NCBI RefSeq assembly: GCF_026241855.1
Contig: NZ_JAPJDC010000001.1
Coordinates: 1,612,001 to 1,676,000 of the forward strand
Length of the DNA: 64,000 nucleotides
DNA from: Curtobacterium flaccumfaciens pv. betae
GTDB lineage: Bacteria > Actinomycetota > Actinomycetes > Actinomycetales > Microbacteriaceae
Direction: 5' to 3'
The position numbers and the translations under genes were made by a program. The notes beneath the pieces were generated by a model. It ran no database searches. It saw only the letters and a program-made list of their open reading frames with translations, and had not been told where the DNA came from. Below, in pieces: positions 41,024 through 49,584 of this stretch; positions within the stretch are counted from its first letter, which is position 1; each line of letters starts with the position of its first letter.

Positions 41024-42040
41024 TCAGCTGTTGTCGAGCGGCAGACCATCGGGGTTCACCTCGGACGTCTTCACGGCCTCGTTCGACAGGTTGTAGGCCG
41101 CGAGCCACTTCGCGTAGGTGCCGTCCTCGATGAGCTCGTTGATCGCCGCCGCGACGGGCTTCGCGATGCCGCTGTCCCGCTTCGTCGTCGCGGCGATGAG
41201 CCCCTGCAACGAGGAGCCGGCGCCGGAGTACGTGCCCGCGGTCTTCGTCGGCTTCGCGGTGCTCTTGCTCTGCGTGTTCTGGTAGGCGATCGTCGGGTTC
41301 GGACCGAAGTAGGCGTCGATCTTGCCCGAGTCGAGTGCGAGCCTGACCGCGTTGCCGTCCGGGTAGTACTTGATCGTGAAGTCCTTGCCCTTGGACCGGA
41401 GCTCCTTCTGCCACTCGAGCAGGATGTTCTCCTGGTTCGTGCCGGAACTGACGGACAGGGTCTTCCCGGCGAGCACGGACGGGTCGCCGTCGAAGCGCAG
41501 CGAGCTCGACGCCAGCACCTGGAACGCCAGGTTGTCCTGCCGGTACGAGGCGAAGTCGTACTTCTCCTTGCGCTGCTCGGTGACCGTGACGTTCGAGAAG
41601 CCGGCGTCGTACTTGCCGCTGTCGATGCCGACGAACAGGTTGTCCCACGTGGCGTTCTGCACGTCAGCGCGCAGCCCGAGCTTCGCGGCGACGAGCCGTC
41701 CGAGGTCGGGCTCCGAGCCGGTGATGGTCTTCTGGTCGTCGCCGGTGAAGGCGAGCGGCGGGAACCCGGCGGGCAGAGCACCCACGCCGATCGTCAACTT
41801 GCCGGACTTCCGGACGGCGGCAGGGAGCGCGTCGTGCAGCTTCGTGTCCTCGGTGACCTCGAGGGTCGTCTCCTTCGCGGCACCGTTCGAGGCGGCGCCG
41901 ATGGTGACGGAGCCGTCGGGTGCGCCGCTCGTGTCGGCGGAAGCGCCCGCGGAGCACCCGGCGAGGGCGACGACGACGCCGGCTGCGAGGACGAGGAAGC
42001 CGGCGCGGTTGCGCCAGCGGGCGGGGGTGATCGTGGACAT
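41024..42040 (-). CDS. ABC transporter substrate-binding lipoprotein, polar amino acid type
   Basis: The 338-residue protein has a lipobox LAGC near residue 29 and a family 3 solute-binding domain: LTIGVGALPAGFPPLAFTGDD, EPDLGRLVAAKLGL, WDNLFVGIDSGKYDAGFSNV and a late NELIEDGTYAKWLAAYNLS. The family binds amino acids or cystine. AGGAGAAC precedes the ATG. It is the last gene of the ABC operon, 45 bp after the ATPase. Confidence 0.9.
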   Translation of the reverse strand: MSTITPARWRNRAGFLVLAAGVVVALAGCSAGASADTSGAPDGSVTIGAASNGAAKETTLEVTEDTKLHDALPAAVRKSGKLTIGVGALPAGFPPLAFTGDDQKTITGSEPDLGRLVAAKLGLRADVQNATWDNLFVGIDSGKYDAGFSNVTVTEQRKEKYDFASYRQDNLAFQVLASSSLRFDGDPSVLAGKTLSVSSGTNQENILLEWQKELRSKGKDFTIKYYPDGNAVRLALDSGKIDAYFGPNPTIAYQNTQSKSTAKPTKTAGTYSGAGSSLQGLIAATTKRDSGIAKPVAAAINELIEDGTYAKWLAAYNLSNEAVKTSEVNPDGLPLDNS

Positions 42041-42085
42041 GGTTCTCCTTGGGGTGCGTGCGAGGATCAGGGATCGGGTCAGGGG

Positions 42086-42859
42086 TCAGCGGACGCGGGA
42101 CAGGAAGTCGCGCGTGCGGGTGTGCTGCGGGTGGTCGAGCACCTGGGCCGGCGGCCCCTGCTCGACGACCCGCCCGTGGTCGAGGAACACGACGTGGTCG
42201 GCGACCTCGCGGGCGAAGGCGATCTCGTGCGTGACGATGACGAGCGTGGTGCCCGTGTCCGCCAACCCCCGGATGACCCCGAGCACCTCGCCGACGAGCT
42301 CCGGGTCGAGCGCCGAGGTCGGCTCGTCGAGCAGGACCACCGACGGCTCGAGTGCCAGCGCCCGCGCGATGGCCACGCGCTGCTGCTGCCCGCCGGAGAG
42401 CTGCCGCGGCCGGGTGTCGCCACGGTCGCCGAGTCCGACGCGCTCGAGCAGGGCCGCCGCGCGGGCGCGGGCCACGGCACGGGGGACTCCGGCGGCGATC
42501 GGCCCCTCGGCCACGTTCTCGAGCGCGGTCAGGTGCGGGAACAGGTTGAAGTGCTGGAACACGAAGCCGATCCGCGACCGCTGCCGCAGGATGTGCCGCT
42601 CGGGAAGCTCCTTCCAGCGGGGGACCCCGTCGCGCCCAGTCCGGAGTCGGACGCCGATGGGCTCGCCGCCGACGGTGACGACCCCGCGGTCGAGCGGCTC
42701 GAGGTGGTTGATCGCCCGGAGCAGCGTGGACTTGCCGGAACCGGAGGGGCCGAGGACGACGGTCACGCTGCCGGACGGCAGCGACAGGTCGACGCCGTCG
42801 ACGACGACCGTGTCGCCGAACGCCTTGACGGCCCCGTGGATCGCGATGGCGGCGCTCAT
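42086..42859 (-). CDS. ABC transporter ATPase, amino acid type
   Basis: The 257-residue ATPase has Walker A GPSGSGKST, the Q-loop FQHFNLFPHLTALENV, signature LSGGQQQRVAIARALA, Walker B VVLLDEPTSALDPE and the switch H in VTHEIAFA. It overlaps the permease stop (TGATG). The closest style is GlnQ/TcyC-type importers. Confidence 0.92.
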   Translation of the reverse strand: MSAAIAIHGAVKAFGDTVVVDGVDLSLPSGSVTVVLGPSGSGKSTLLRAINHLEPLDRGVVTVGGEPIGVRLRTGRDGVPRWKELPERHILRQRSRIGFVFQHFNLFPHLTALENVAEGPIAAGVPRAVARARAAALLERVGLGDRGDTRPRQLSGGQQQRVAIARALALEPSVVLLDEPTSALDPELVGEVLGVIRGLADTGTTLVIVTHEIAFAREVADHVVFLDHGRVVEQGPPAQVLDHPQHTRTRDFLSRVR

Positions 42860-43974
42860 CAGATGCTCCTCTCGTCGGTGGTGGAAGCAGCCCCGGACGC
42901 GACCGCGCGCTCGGCGACGGCTGCCTGTGTGCGGCGACCCGCGCCTCCAGGCCGTCCCCGACCACGTCCGGTGCCGCCGCCCCGCAGCACGCTCCGCACC
43001 CGCTGCCACGGTGTCGGCGGCAGCGCCCGGACGGAGCCGCGGGCCGTCCAGCGCTCGACGTAGTACTGCACGACCGACACCGCGCTGGTGAGCACGAGGT
43101 ACCAGATCGTGGCGACGACGAGCAGCGGGATGATGTCCGTCGGGTAGGTGCTCGACAGGTTCTGCACCACGCCGAACAGGTCGAGCAGCGAGACGTAGAA
43201 CAGCAGCGACGAGGCCTTCAGCAGTCCGACGACCTGGTTGACGAACGCCGGGACGATCGACCGCAGCGCCTGCGGCAGGATCACCCGCACGAACTGCCGG
43301 CGACGGGGGAGCCCGAGCGCCTGCGCGGCCTCGTGCTGGCCGTGGTCGACGGCGAGCACGCCGGCGCGGACGATCTCCGACGCGTAGGCGATCTCGCTGA
43401 GGCTCAGCCCGATCACACCGATCGCCAGGTCGCCGAGCACGTTGGCGGTCGGCACCTGGAACTGCGGCCCGAAGGGGATCCCGATGCCGATGGTCGGGTA
43501 CAGCGACCCGAGGTTGTACAGGAAGACGAGCACCAGGATGAGCGGCACCGACCGGAACAGCCAGACGTACCCCCACGCGAGCCCGGACAGCACCGGGTTC
43601 TGCGACAGCCGTGCGATCGCGACGACCACACCGCCGGCGAAGCTGATCACCGCGCTCAGCGCCGTCGCCGTCAGCGTCAGCTGCAGTCCGGTCAGGACGG
43701 CGGGGCTGAACAGCCACTTGCCGACGGCGGGCCAGCCCCACTGCTCGTTGGTGAACAGCGTCTCGACGAAGTTCAGCAGCACCACGAGCACGAGGGCCGC
43801 GGCGATCCACCGCAGCGGGTGGCGCAGCGGCACGACGGGGCGGTCGAGTGCGGCGTGTCCGGCCGCGTCGATGGTCGCGGTCTCCGGCCTGGAGGCGCGG
43901 CTCGGCTCGGGCGTCCGGCCCGCGTCGTCGACGCTGGTCGCCTCCCGCTGCGGGGCCCTGGTGGTGTCGGTCAT
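42859..43974 (-). CDS. ABC transporter permease, amino acid type
   Basis: The 371-residue permease has the HisM-type core: GLQLTLTATALSAVISFAGG, FRSVPLILVLVFLYNLG and the coupling motif HEAAQALGLPRRRQFVRVIL followed by LPQALRSIVPAF. Long hydrophilic tails flank it; both tails contain remnants of the REP word GCCTCCAGGCC/GGCCTGGAGGC in coding sequence. Start ATG 43974 follows TACGGT by 6 nt, with TTGTCG 17 bp further up. Confidence 0.9.
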   Translation of the reverse strand: MTDTTRAPQREATSVDDAGRTPEPSRASRPETATIDAAGHAALDRPVVPLRHPLRWIAAALVLVVLLNFVETLFTNEQWGWPAVGKWLFSPAVLTGLQLTLTATALSAVISFAGGVVVAIARLSQNPVLSGLAWGYVWLFRSVPLILVLVFLYNLGSLYPTIGIGIPFGPQFQVPTANVLGDLAIGVIGLSLSEIAYASEIVRAGVLAVDHGQHEAAQALGLPRRRQFVRVILPQALRSIVPAFVNQVVGLLKASSLLFYVSLLDLFGVVQNLSSTYPTDIIPLLVVATIWYLVLTSAVSVVQYYVERWTARGSVRALPPTPWQRVRSVLRGGGTGRGRGRPGGAGRRTQAAVAERAVASGAASTTDERSI

Positions 43975-43980
43975 GTCGCG

Positions 43981-44009
43981 ACCGTAGGAGGCCCGAGCGG
44001 CGCCGACAA
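43981..44009 (-). promoter_or_regulatory. Promoter of the ABC operon
   Basis: On the minus strand TTGTCG (44009-44004) and TACGGT (43986-43981) are 17 bp apart; the ATG follows 6 nt later. It is the best sigma-70-like promoter found in the window. Confidence 0.6.
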
Positions 44010-44016
44010 CGCCTCG

Positions 44017-44065
44017 CGCAACACCCCGCCACGCGACGCAACACCCGGCCATCCGGCGCAACGCG
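44017..44065. promoter_or_regulatory. Three CGCAAC repeats phased at 20 bp
   Basis: CGCAACACC at 44017-44025 and 44037-44045, and CGCAACGCG at 44057-44065, are exactly 20 bp apart, directly upstream of the ABC promoter. Two helical turns of spacing suggests one regulator on one face of the DNA. Confidence 0.55.
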
Positions 44066-44129
44066 GCGTCACAGAACGCCTGCCCCGCGTGACGTTCCGT
44101 GACGGCGGACGGAGCGCTACCGTTGCGCC

Positions 44130-44381
44130 ATGACAGCGCATCGTGTGACCGCCCCGGTGCCCCCGGCGGACGGCACCAAGGTGAAGGGTCCGGCGTCGTA
44201 CTTCCCGAGCATCGAGGCGACCTACGGGCGCCCGGTGCAGGAGTGGCTCGACCTGGTCGCGGACCGGCTCGACGGCCACCAGCACATGGAGGTCGTCGGG
44301 TGGCTCAAGTCCGAGCACGGCCTCGGGCACGGGCACGCGAACGCCCTGGTCGCCTACGTGAAGCACGCGCTGGCCTCCTGA
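44130..44381 (+). CDS. DUF4287 protein
   Basis: The 83-residue protein matches DUF4287: ASYFPSIEATYGRPVQEWLD, then HMEVVGWLKSEHGLGHGHAN and ALVAYVKHA. The family is small, helical and cytosolic, and its role is unknown. TACCGT lies 6 nt before ATG, with TTCCGT 17 bp further up, so it is probably leaderless. Confidence 0.85.
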   Translation: MTAHRVTAPVPPADGTKVKGPASYFPSIEATYGRPVQEWLDLVADRLDGHQHMEVVGWLKSEHGLGHGHANALVAYVKHALAS

Positions 44382-44473
44382 GCCGACGTGCGGTGCGGTG
44401 CCGTGGCGGGTGTCGCTCGCGCTGCTCGTTGCGTGGTGCAGCGGGTGTCGGTGGTCGTTCCTAGCGTGGTGGG

Positions 44474-45481
44474 GTGGCCGAACCCGTCGATGCGTGGTGG
44501 CGCCGCCGACAGTGGTCGCGCGGCGAAGCGGTGCCGTACGCCGTCGGACAGTTCCGCGCCGACTGGGCGCCGTACCCGGTGCTCATCCGGCAGTACCACC
44601 CCGACTGGAACCACGGCGTCGTCCTGACCCAGGTCCCCCCGGCGGCCGAGGTCCTGCTCACCTGGGAGTGCGACGTCGGGCACGTCTTCGTCGCGACCCC
44701 GTCCGAACAGCGGTCCCGTCCCGGCCGTGAGCGCCGTCGCTCCGTGTGGTGCCCCGAGTGCGCGGTGCAGGCCCACCCCCAGCGGTGGCCGGTGCTGCCG
44801 TCGGACTGGCCCCAGACGGTGCCCGTGCCGCAGCGGGTCGTCCGGAGCGCCGGACGACAGACCCTGCCGGCGGCTCCGGTGCGCGGGGTCCCGGCCGGAG
44901 CCGTCGCGTCGAGCCGTGCCCGCTCTCGTCGGCCCGTCGCCGGGTCGGCCGGGTCGGCAGGCTCGGCCGGGTCGGCCGGTGGTGCACCCCGTCGGACCGC
45001 CCAGTCCGCTCCCCGCACGATCTGCCCGAAGACCCCGCGGCTGCCGTCGGGTGAATCGTTCACGAGCGTCTGCGCCCCGGCGACGGCCTCGGCGGTCGAA
45101 GCCGAACTCCGGGGCATGCTGTCCGAGCGGTTCGCGTTCACCTACGACCACTCCGCCATCCGACTCGACCGGCCGTTCTTCGACCACGTCGAGGCCTGGC
45201 CGGACATCATCCTGCCCGAGCTCCGCGTCGCCATCGAGTACGACTCCACCGGTCGGCACGGGCTCGAGCACGTCGGCCCGCGGCAGGAGACCGACCGCAG
45301 GAAGGACCGAGCGATCCGTGCCGTGGGGTGGGAGGTCGTCCGCATCCGCACCGGGCGGCTGCCGGCGCTCGGCCCGTACGACCTGCAGGTCTCGGGAATC
45401 TCCGGCCGGACCGTCGAGCGGCTCGCGGACACCCTGCGCGAGCTCCGGGGCGCGCTGTTCGTCGACGCCTACGCCCGGTGA
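44474..45481 (+). CDS. Zinc-ribbon plus PD-(D/E)XK-like nuclease protein
   Basis: The 335-residue protein has an N-terminal treble-clef-like ribbon (WECDVGHVF ... WCPECAVQ, as in DUF4379), a low-complexity Arg/Ser/Ala linker with AGSAGSAGSAGSAGG, and a C-terminal DUF559/Vsr-like fold: PDIILPELRVAIEYDSTGRH, then ETDRRKDRAIRAVGWEVVRI. D/E-Y-D residues suggest a metal-dependent nuclease. TAGCGT lies 6 nt before GTG 44474. Role in repair or defence is open. Confidence 0.72.
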   Translation: MAEPVDAWWRRRQWSRGEAVPYAVGQFRADWAPYPVLIRQYHPDWNHGVVLTQVPPAAEVLLTWECDVGHVFVATPSEQRSRPGRERRRSVWCPECAVQAHPQRWPVLPSDWPQTVPVPQRVVRSAGRQTLPAAPVRGVPAGAVASSRARSRRPVAGSAGSAGSAGSAGGAPRRTAQSAPRTICPKTPRLPSGESFTSVCAPATASAVEAELRGMLSERFAFTYDHSAIRLDRPFFDHVEAWPDIILPELRVAIEYDSTGRHGLEHVGPRQETDRRKDRAIRAVGWEVVRIRTGRLPALGPYDLQVSGISGRTVERLADTLRELRGALFVDAYAR

Positions 45482-45563
45482 CGCCGCCGATCGGGGTACA
45501 GGCGCGGCGGCACGGGGTACGGCCCGGCTGGGAGCGGTCGCGAGCGACGGGTAGGTATACAGG

Positions 45564-46955
45564 GTGACCACCGTCTTCTGTCTCCACGCCCTCGGCGCGA
45601 GTTCCGAGGAGTTCGCGCTGCTGCGCGCTGAGCTCCTCGGCGACCTCGACCTGATCGGCATCGACCTGCCCGGCTTCGGTCGCAGCCCGGCGTCGTCCGG
45701 CACCACCGTCGAGGAGATGGCCGTCCTGGTGGAGCGCGCGATCGGGGCGAGCGGCTCGACGGAGTGGATGCTCCTCGGGCACTCGATGGGCGGCAAGGTC
45801 GCCACGGTGGTGGCCGACCGCACGATCTCCGGCGCGAACGGCCTGTTCGGGCTGCGAGCCGTGGTGCTCCTCGCCGCGTCCCCCCTCGCTCCCGAGCCGA
45901 TGGACGACGACCGCCGTTGGACGATGCTCTCGTGGGCTGCCGGTGGCCCGATCGGCGCCGAGGACGCCGAGGAGTTCGTCGCCGCCAACACCGCGGCACC
46001 CCTGGCGCCCGCGCGGCACAGTGCGGCGGTGCAGGACGTCGAGCGGACCGACCCCGCGGCCTGGACGGACTGGCTGTCCCGCGGCAGCCGCGAGGACTGG
46101 TCGGACGCCGCACCGAACCCGGTGCCCGCCCTGGTGCTCGCCGGTGCCGAGGACGGCGACCTCGATGCCGACGCCCAGCGTCGCCTGACCCTGCCGCACT
46201 GGCCGAACAGCGAGCTCCACGTCGTCGACGGCGCCGCCCACCTGCTGCCCTGGGAACAGCCCGAGGCCGTGGCCGAGCGCATCCGCGACTTCTGGCAGCG
46301 CCGGGTCACGGGGTCGCCGGTCGTCCCCGTGGAGCACGCCCGCGTGATCGCCTCGCCGCGGGTCAGCGCCCGGACCCGAGGCCTGCTCGCCGAGCGCGCC
46401 CTGCCCGACGACCCGTCGGCTGCACCCCACGCGCTGACGCCGACGCAGTTGGGCACGCTGCGTGCCGTCGCGCGGATCGTCGTCCCGCAGCCCGGCACCG
46501 ACCAGGTCGACCTGGCACTGCGGGTCGATGCGCAGCTGGCCGCAGGGCTCGGCGACGGCTGGCGGCCGGACAGCCTGCCGGTGGACGCCGAGGCCTACCG
46601 CGCCGCGCTCGACGTCCTCGCCGCGCCCGCCCGCGACGGTGTGCTCGACCAGGCCCTCGAGTCCGTGGCTGCCGGGCGGTACCGCGCCGACGGCGATCTC
46701 GACGCCGAACAGCTGCGCGCGTGGTTCGAGGACGCCAGCGTCGACCTCGTGAAGCACTGGCTTGCACACCCCGCCACCATGGCCGCCATCGACTTCGACG
46801 GCTACGCGAACGGCGGCGACGGCGTCCGCAAGCAGGGCTTCCAGCTGCTCGCGGCGGGCCAGCGCGAGGCCTGGGAACCCGAGGCCCCCGCCGACCCCGG
46901 CACCGCCACCGCCACCGCGATGGACACCGCACCGACGACCGGAGCTACACGATGA
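45564..46955 (+). CDS. Alpha/beta hydrolase fused to a gluconate/glucose dehydrogenase gamma-subunit-like domain
   Basis: Residues 1-255 are an alpha/beta hydrolase (HALGASSEEF, nucleophile in LLGHSMGGK, acid in LAGAEDGDLD, histidine in GAAHLLPW). Residues about 290-450 match the gluconate 2-dehydrogenase subunit 3 family: LTPTQLGTLRAVARIVVPQP, VDLALRVDAQLAAGLGDGW, YRADGDLDAEQLRAWFED, HPATMAAIDFDGYANGG. The usual Tat signal of that subunit is missing. Its stop overlaps the GMC start (ATGA), so the two form a complex. The hydrolase part may open the lactone product. Confidence 0.75.
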   Translation: MTTVFCLHALGASSEEFALLRAELLGDLDLIGIDLPGFGRSPASSGTTVEEMAVLVERAIGASGSTEWMLLGHSMGGKVATVVADRTISGANGLFGLRAVVLLAASPLAPEPMDDDRRWTMLSWAAGGPIGAEDAEEFVAANTAAPLAPARHSAAVQDVERTDPAAWTDWLSRGSREDWSDAAPNPVPALVLAGAEDGDLDADAQRRLTLPHWPNSELHVVDGAAHLLPWEQPEAVAERIRDFWQRRVTGSPVVPVEHARVIASPRVSARTRGLLAERALPDDPSAAPHALTPTQLGTLRAVARIVVPQPGTDQVDLALRVDAQLAAGLGDGWRPDSLPVDAEAYRAALDVLAAPARDGVLDQALESVAAGRYRADGDLDAEQLRAWFEDASVDLVKHWLAHPATMAAIDFDGYANGGDGVRKQGFQLLAAGQREAWEPEAPADPGTATATAMDTAPTTGATR

Positions 46956-48502
46956 GACTCGACGGACAACGCACGTACGGCACGGACGACGTCGTCGACG
47001 TTGTCGTGGTCGGCACCGGGGCCGGGGGAGCACCGCTCCTCGCGTCGCTGGCCCGCCGTGGCCTGACGGTCGTCGCGCTCGAAGCCGGCCGCAACACCGA
47101 GCCGGGCGACCACGTGCCGGACGAGGTCGCCGCCCCCGGTGACATCAACTGGATGGACGAGCGGCTGAGCGGCGGCGGAGCCCCCACGGCCTTCGGCCCC
47201 AACAACAGCGGCACGGGCGTCGGTGGCTCGACGCTGCACTGGGGCGCGTTCACCCCGCGGCCGAGCGAGCACGACCTGCGACTGCGGACCGAGAGCGGCG
47301 CGGGGCAGGACTGGCCGATCAGCCACGCCGAGCTCACCGGCTGGATCGAGCAGGTCGAGCACGACGTCGGTGTCGCCGGCCCCGAGCACTACCCGTGGGA
47401 CCCGTCCCGTCGCTACCGGATGCGCCCGCCGGGCCGGAACGCCTCGTCGGACATGATGATGCGCGGTACCGCGGCGGCCGGGATCACCGCGACCGATGCC
47501 CCGGTCGGCCTGACCACCGAGGACCGGCACCAGGAGCACCACGGGCTGCGCCAGGCCTGCGTGTCCTGCGGCTCCTGCCACCAGGGCTGCCGCAACGGCT
47601 CGAAGGTGTCGATGGACACGACCTACCTGCCCGCCGCCGTGGCGTTCGGTGCCGAGATCCGTCCGGAGTCCTTCGTGCACGGCATCGAGCTCGACGCGGC
47701 GGGACGGGTCGAGGCCGTCCTGTACACCGCCGACGGGCGCGAGCACCGCCAGCGCTGCCGGACCCTCGTCCTCGCCGCGGGCGGTGTCGAGACGCCGCGG
47801 CTGCTGCTGCACACCGGTGTCGCGAACGGCAGCGGACAGGTCGGCCGGAACTTCACCGCGCACGGAGCAACCCAGGTGTGGGCGCGGTTCGACGAGTCGA
47901 TGCGCTCGTACCGCGGGTACCCGTCGTCGATCATCACCGAGGACTTCGTCCGACCGGCGGACGCCGACTTCGCGGGCGGCTACCTCATCCAGAGCCTGGG
48001 CGTGCAGCCACAGACCTTCGCGACCTCGCTGGTCCGGGGTGGCGGACTCCGCGGTGCCGAGCTCGTCCGGGCGCTGCAGGACTACCCGTTCTCGGCCGGC
48101 GTCGGCATCAACGCCGAGTGCCTGCCGTACGACGACAACCGGCTCGAGCTGACCGACGAACTCGACGAGCACGGTGTCCCGCGTGCCCGGGTCTCGTTCA
48201 CCCCGGGCTCGAACGAAGAGGCGATCCGCCGCCACGCGGTCCGCACGATGACGACCATCGTCGAGGCAGCCGGTGGCCAGGACGTCCGGGTGCTCGAACG
48301 CACGGCGCACACCATCGGCACCGCGCGGATGGGCACGGACCGCGAGACCTCCGTCGTCGACCAGGACGGCCGCTCCTGGGACGTCCCGAACCTGTGGATC
48401 GCCGACAACTCGGTGTTCCCGAGCGCGGTCATCGCGAACCCGGCGCTGACGATCATGGCGCTCTCGCTCCGCACCGCCGACCGCATGCTGCAGGCCGCCT
48501 GA
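46952..48502 (+). CDS. GMC-family flavoprotein dehydrogenase, catalytic subunit
   Basis: The 516-residue protein has the FAD motif VVVVGTGAGGAPLLASLARR, GTGVGGSTLHWGAF, TLVLAAGGVETPRLLLHTG and the C-terminal NLWIADNSVFPSAVIANPAL. The four-cysteine run CVSCGSCHQGC resembles the [3Fe-4S] site of FAD-dependent glucose dehydrogenase alpha subunits. It would oxidise a sugar or polyol. No cytochrome c subunit is adjacent, so the electron acceptor is unknown. Confidence 0.88.
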   Translation: MRLDGQRTYGTDDVVDVVVVGTGAGGAPLLASLARRGLTVVALEAGRNTEPGDHVPDEVAAPGDINWMDERLSGGGAPTAFGPNNSGTGVGGSTLHWGAFTPRPSEHDLRLRTESGAGQDWPISHAELTGWIEQVEHDVGVAGPEHYPWDPSRRYRMRPPGRNASSDMMMRGTAAAGITATDAPVGLTTEDRHQEHHGLRQACVSCGSCHQGCRNGSKVSMDTTYLPAAVAFGAEIRPESFVHGIELDAAGRVEAVLYTADGREHRQRCRTLVLAAGGVETPRLLLHTGVANGSGQVGRNFTAHGATQVWARFDESMRSYRGYPSSIITEDFVRPADADFAGGYLIQSLGVQPQTFATSLVRGGGLRGAELVRALQDYPFSAGVGINAECLPYDDNRLELTDELDEHGVPRARVSFTPGSNEEAIRRHAVRTMTTIVEAAGGQDVRVLERTAHTIGTARMGTDRETSVVDQDGRSWDVPNLWIADNSVFPSAVIANPALTIMALSLRTADRMLQAA

Positions 48503-48530
48503 GCAGGCGCCCCGACGGCTCGGTCGCGGC

Positions 48531-49097
48531 TCATCCCCGGAGTGCGAGCGCCTCGCTCGTCCACCGGGCGTGCAGGTCCCACGGGTCGTCGACCCCGGCG
48601 GCGACGGCGTCCACGTGGGCCAGGAGCTCCGGCGTCACCCGGAACCACTCGGTACCCGGGTACCGGCTGGCGGCGAACGTGGCGTGCCGTCGGCGTTCGA
48701 GGGTCCGGTCACCGCGCTCGAACGCCAGCAGGTCCTGGTGCGGGATCGCCGCGAGCCGTTGCCGGGGGTTCATCGTCGTGCCGATCTTGATGCGGTCGCC
48801 GAAGTCGTCGCGCATCCGCAGGTAGTAGACGACGTCGACCCGAGGGGGAGCGAGGTCGCCGTCCGGCACCTCTCCCCAGCGCCACTCGCACCGGGCGCAC
48901 ACCATCCCCGAGGGGTAGCGCACCCCGATCCGCGAACCGCACGCCGGGCACGGGCCGGGCAGGGTGTCCTCGATGCCGGGGTGTTCGGCCGCGAGGTCGG
49001 CGACGAACGCGACGTGCGCACCGCACAGGGGGACGCCCGCGAGACCGTCCGCGAGCACGCCCGCGCAACCCGGCACGCAGCACGACGAGGTGACCAT
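48531..49097 (-). CDS. GIY-YIG (T5orf172/Mug113-type) nuclease-like protein
   Basis: The 188-residue protein starts with zinc-binding pairs (CCVPGCAG, VPLCGAH, CPACGSRIG, CARCEWRW) and has a GIY-YIG-like domain VVYYLRMRDD followed by RIKIGTTMNPRQRLAAIPH and ATFAASRYPGTEWFRV. Such proteins are found with phage and mobile DNA but also free. TAGCGT lies 7 nt before ATG 49097. Function not established. Confidence 0.78.
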   Translation of the reverse strand: MVTSSCCVPGCAGVLADGLAGVPLCGAHVAFVADLAAEHPGIEDTLPGPCPACGSRIGVRYPSGMVCARCEWRWGEVPDGDLAPPRVDVVYYLRMRDDFGDRIKIGTTMNPRQRLAAIPHQDLLAFERGDRTLERRRHATFAASRYPGTEWFRVTPELLAHVDAVAAGVDDPWDLHARWTSEALALRG

Positions 49098-49183
49098 GCG
49101 CGGAACGCTAGCCCGACCCACCGACGTGCCCCGGGCCTCCCGGCCGCTGCGCGCTGGGCGTACCGGGCGTCCCTGGTCGAATC

Positions 49184-49220
49184 GGGCGTACCTGGTGCGT
49201 TCTTCCGACCAGGTACGCCC
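49184..49220. repeat. 37-nt hairpin, copy 2
   Basis: GGGCGTACCTGGT (49184-49196) pairs with ACCAGGTACGCCC (49208-49220); 11-base loop. Confidence 0.85.
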
Positions 49221-49348
49221 GTTTCCACCAGCCATCGCGCCCGTTCTGGGAAGGAACGGGCGTACCTGCGGGAACCGGGCGCCCGGCCGCCGGCCGTCCA
49301 GACCGAGAACGGGCATGCCGACCGAGATCGGGCGTACCTGGTCGAATC

Positions 49349-49385
49349 GGGCGTACCTGGTGCGTTCTTCCGACCGGGTACGCCC
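49349..49385. repeat. 37-nt hairpin, copy 3
   Basis: GGGCGTACCTGGT pairs with ACCGGGTACGCCC (one G-T pair); 11-base loop. Confidence 0.82.
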
Positions 49386-49493
49386 GTTTCCACCAGCCAT
49401 CGCGCCCGTTCTGGGAAGGATCGGGCGTACCTGCGGGTACCGGGCGCCCGGCCGCCGGCGTACCGACCGAGAACGGGCGTGCCGACCGAGAAC

Positions 49494-49530
49494 GGGCGTA
49501 CCTGGTCCGTTCTTCCGACCAGGTACGCCC
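49494..49530. repeat. 37-nt hairpin, copy 4
   Basis: GGGCGTACCTGGT pairs with ACCAGGTACGCCC; 11-base loop. Confidence 0.85.
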
Positions 49531-49584
49531 GTTCCCACCAGCCATCGCGCCCGCCATGGGAAAGAACGGGCACGCAGGCCGCCG

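Larger units (their letters stand above)
49098..49584. other. Intergenic island of GGGCGTACCTG repeats
   Basis: No gene seen. Three 37-nt hairpins (listed separately) alternate with GAACGGGCG[TA][AG]CC words and CCCGTTCTGGGAAGGAACGGG, which is itself a short stem. Units recur at 165 and 145 bp. Confidence 0.75.

Noticed and set aside
49098..49584. Possible CRISPR array (regularly spaced repeats)
   Set aside because: The repeats are hairpins of variable spacing (145-165 bp), spacers are repeats themselves, and no cas gene is present.
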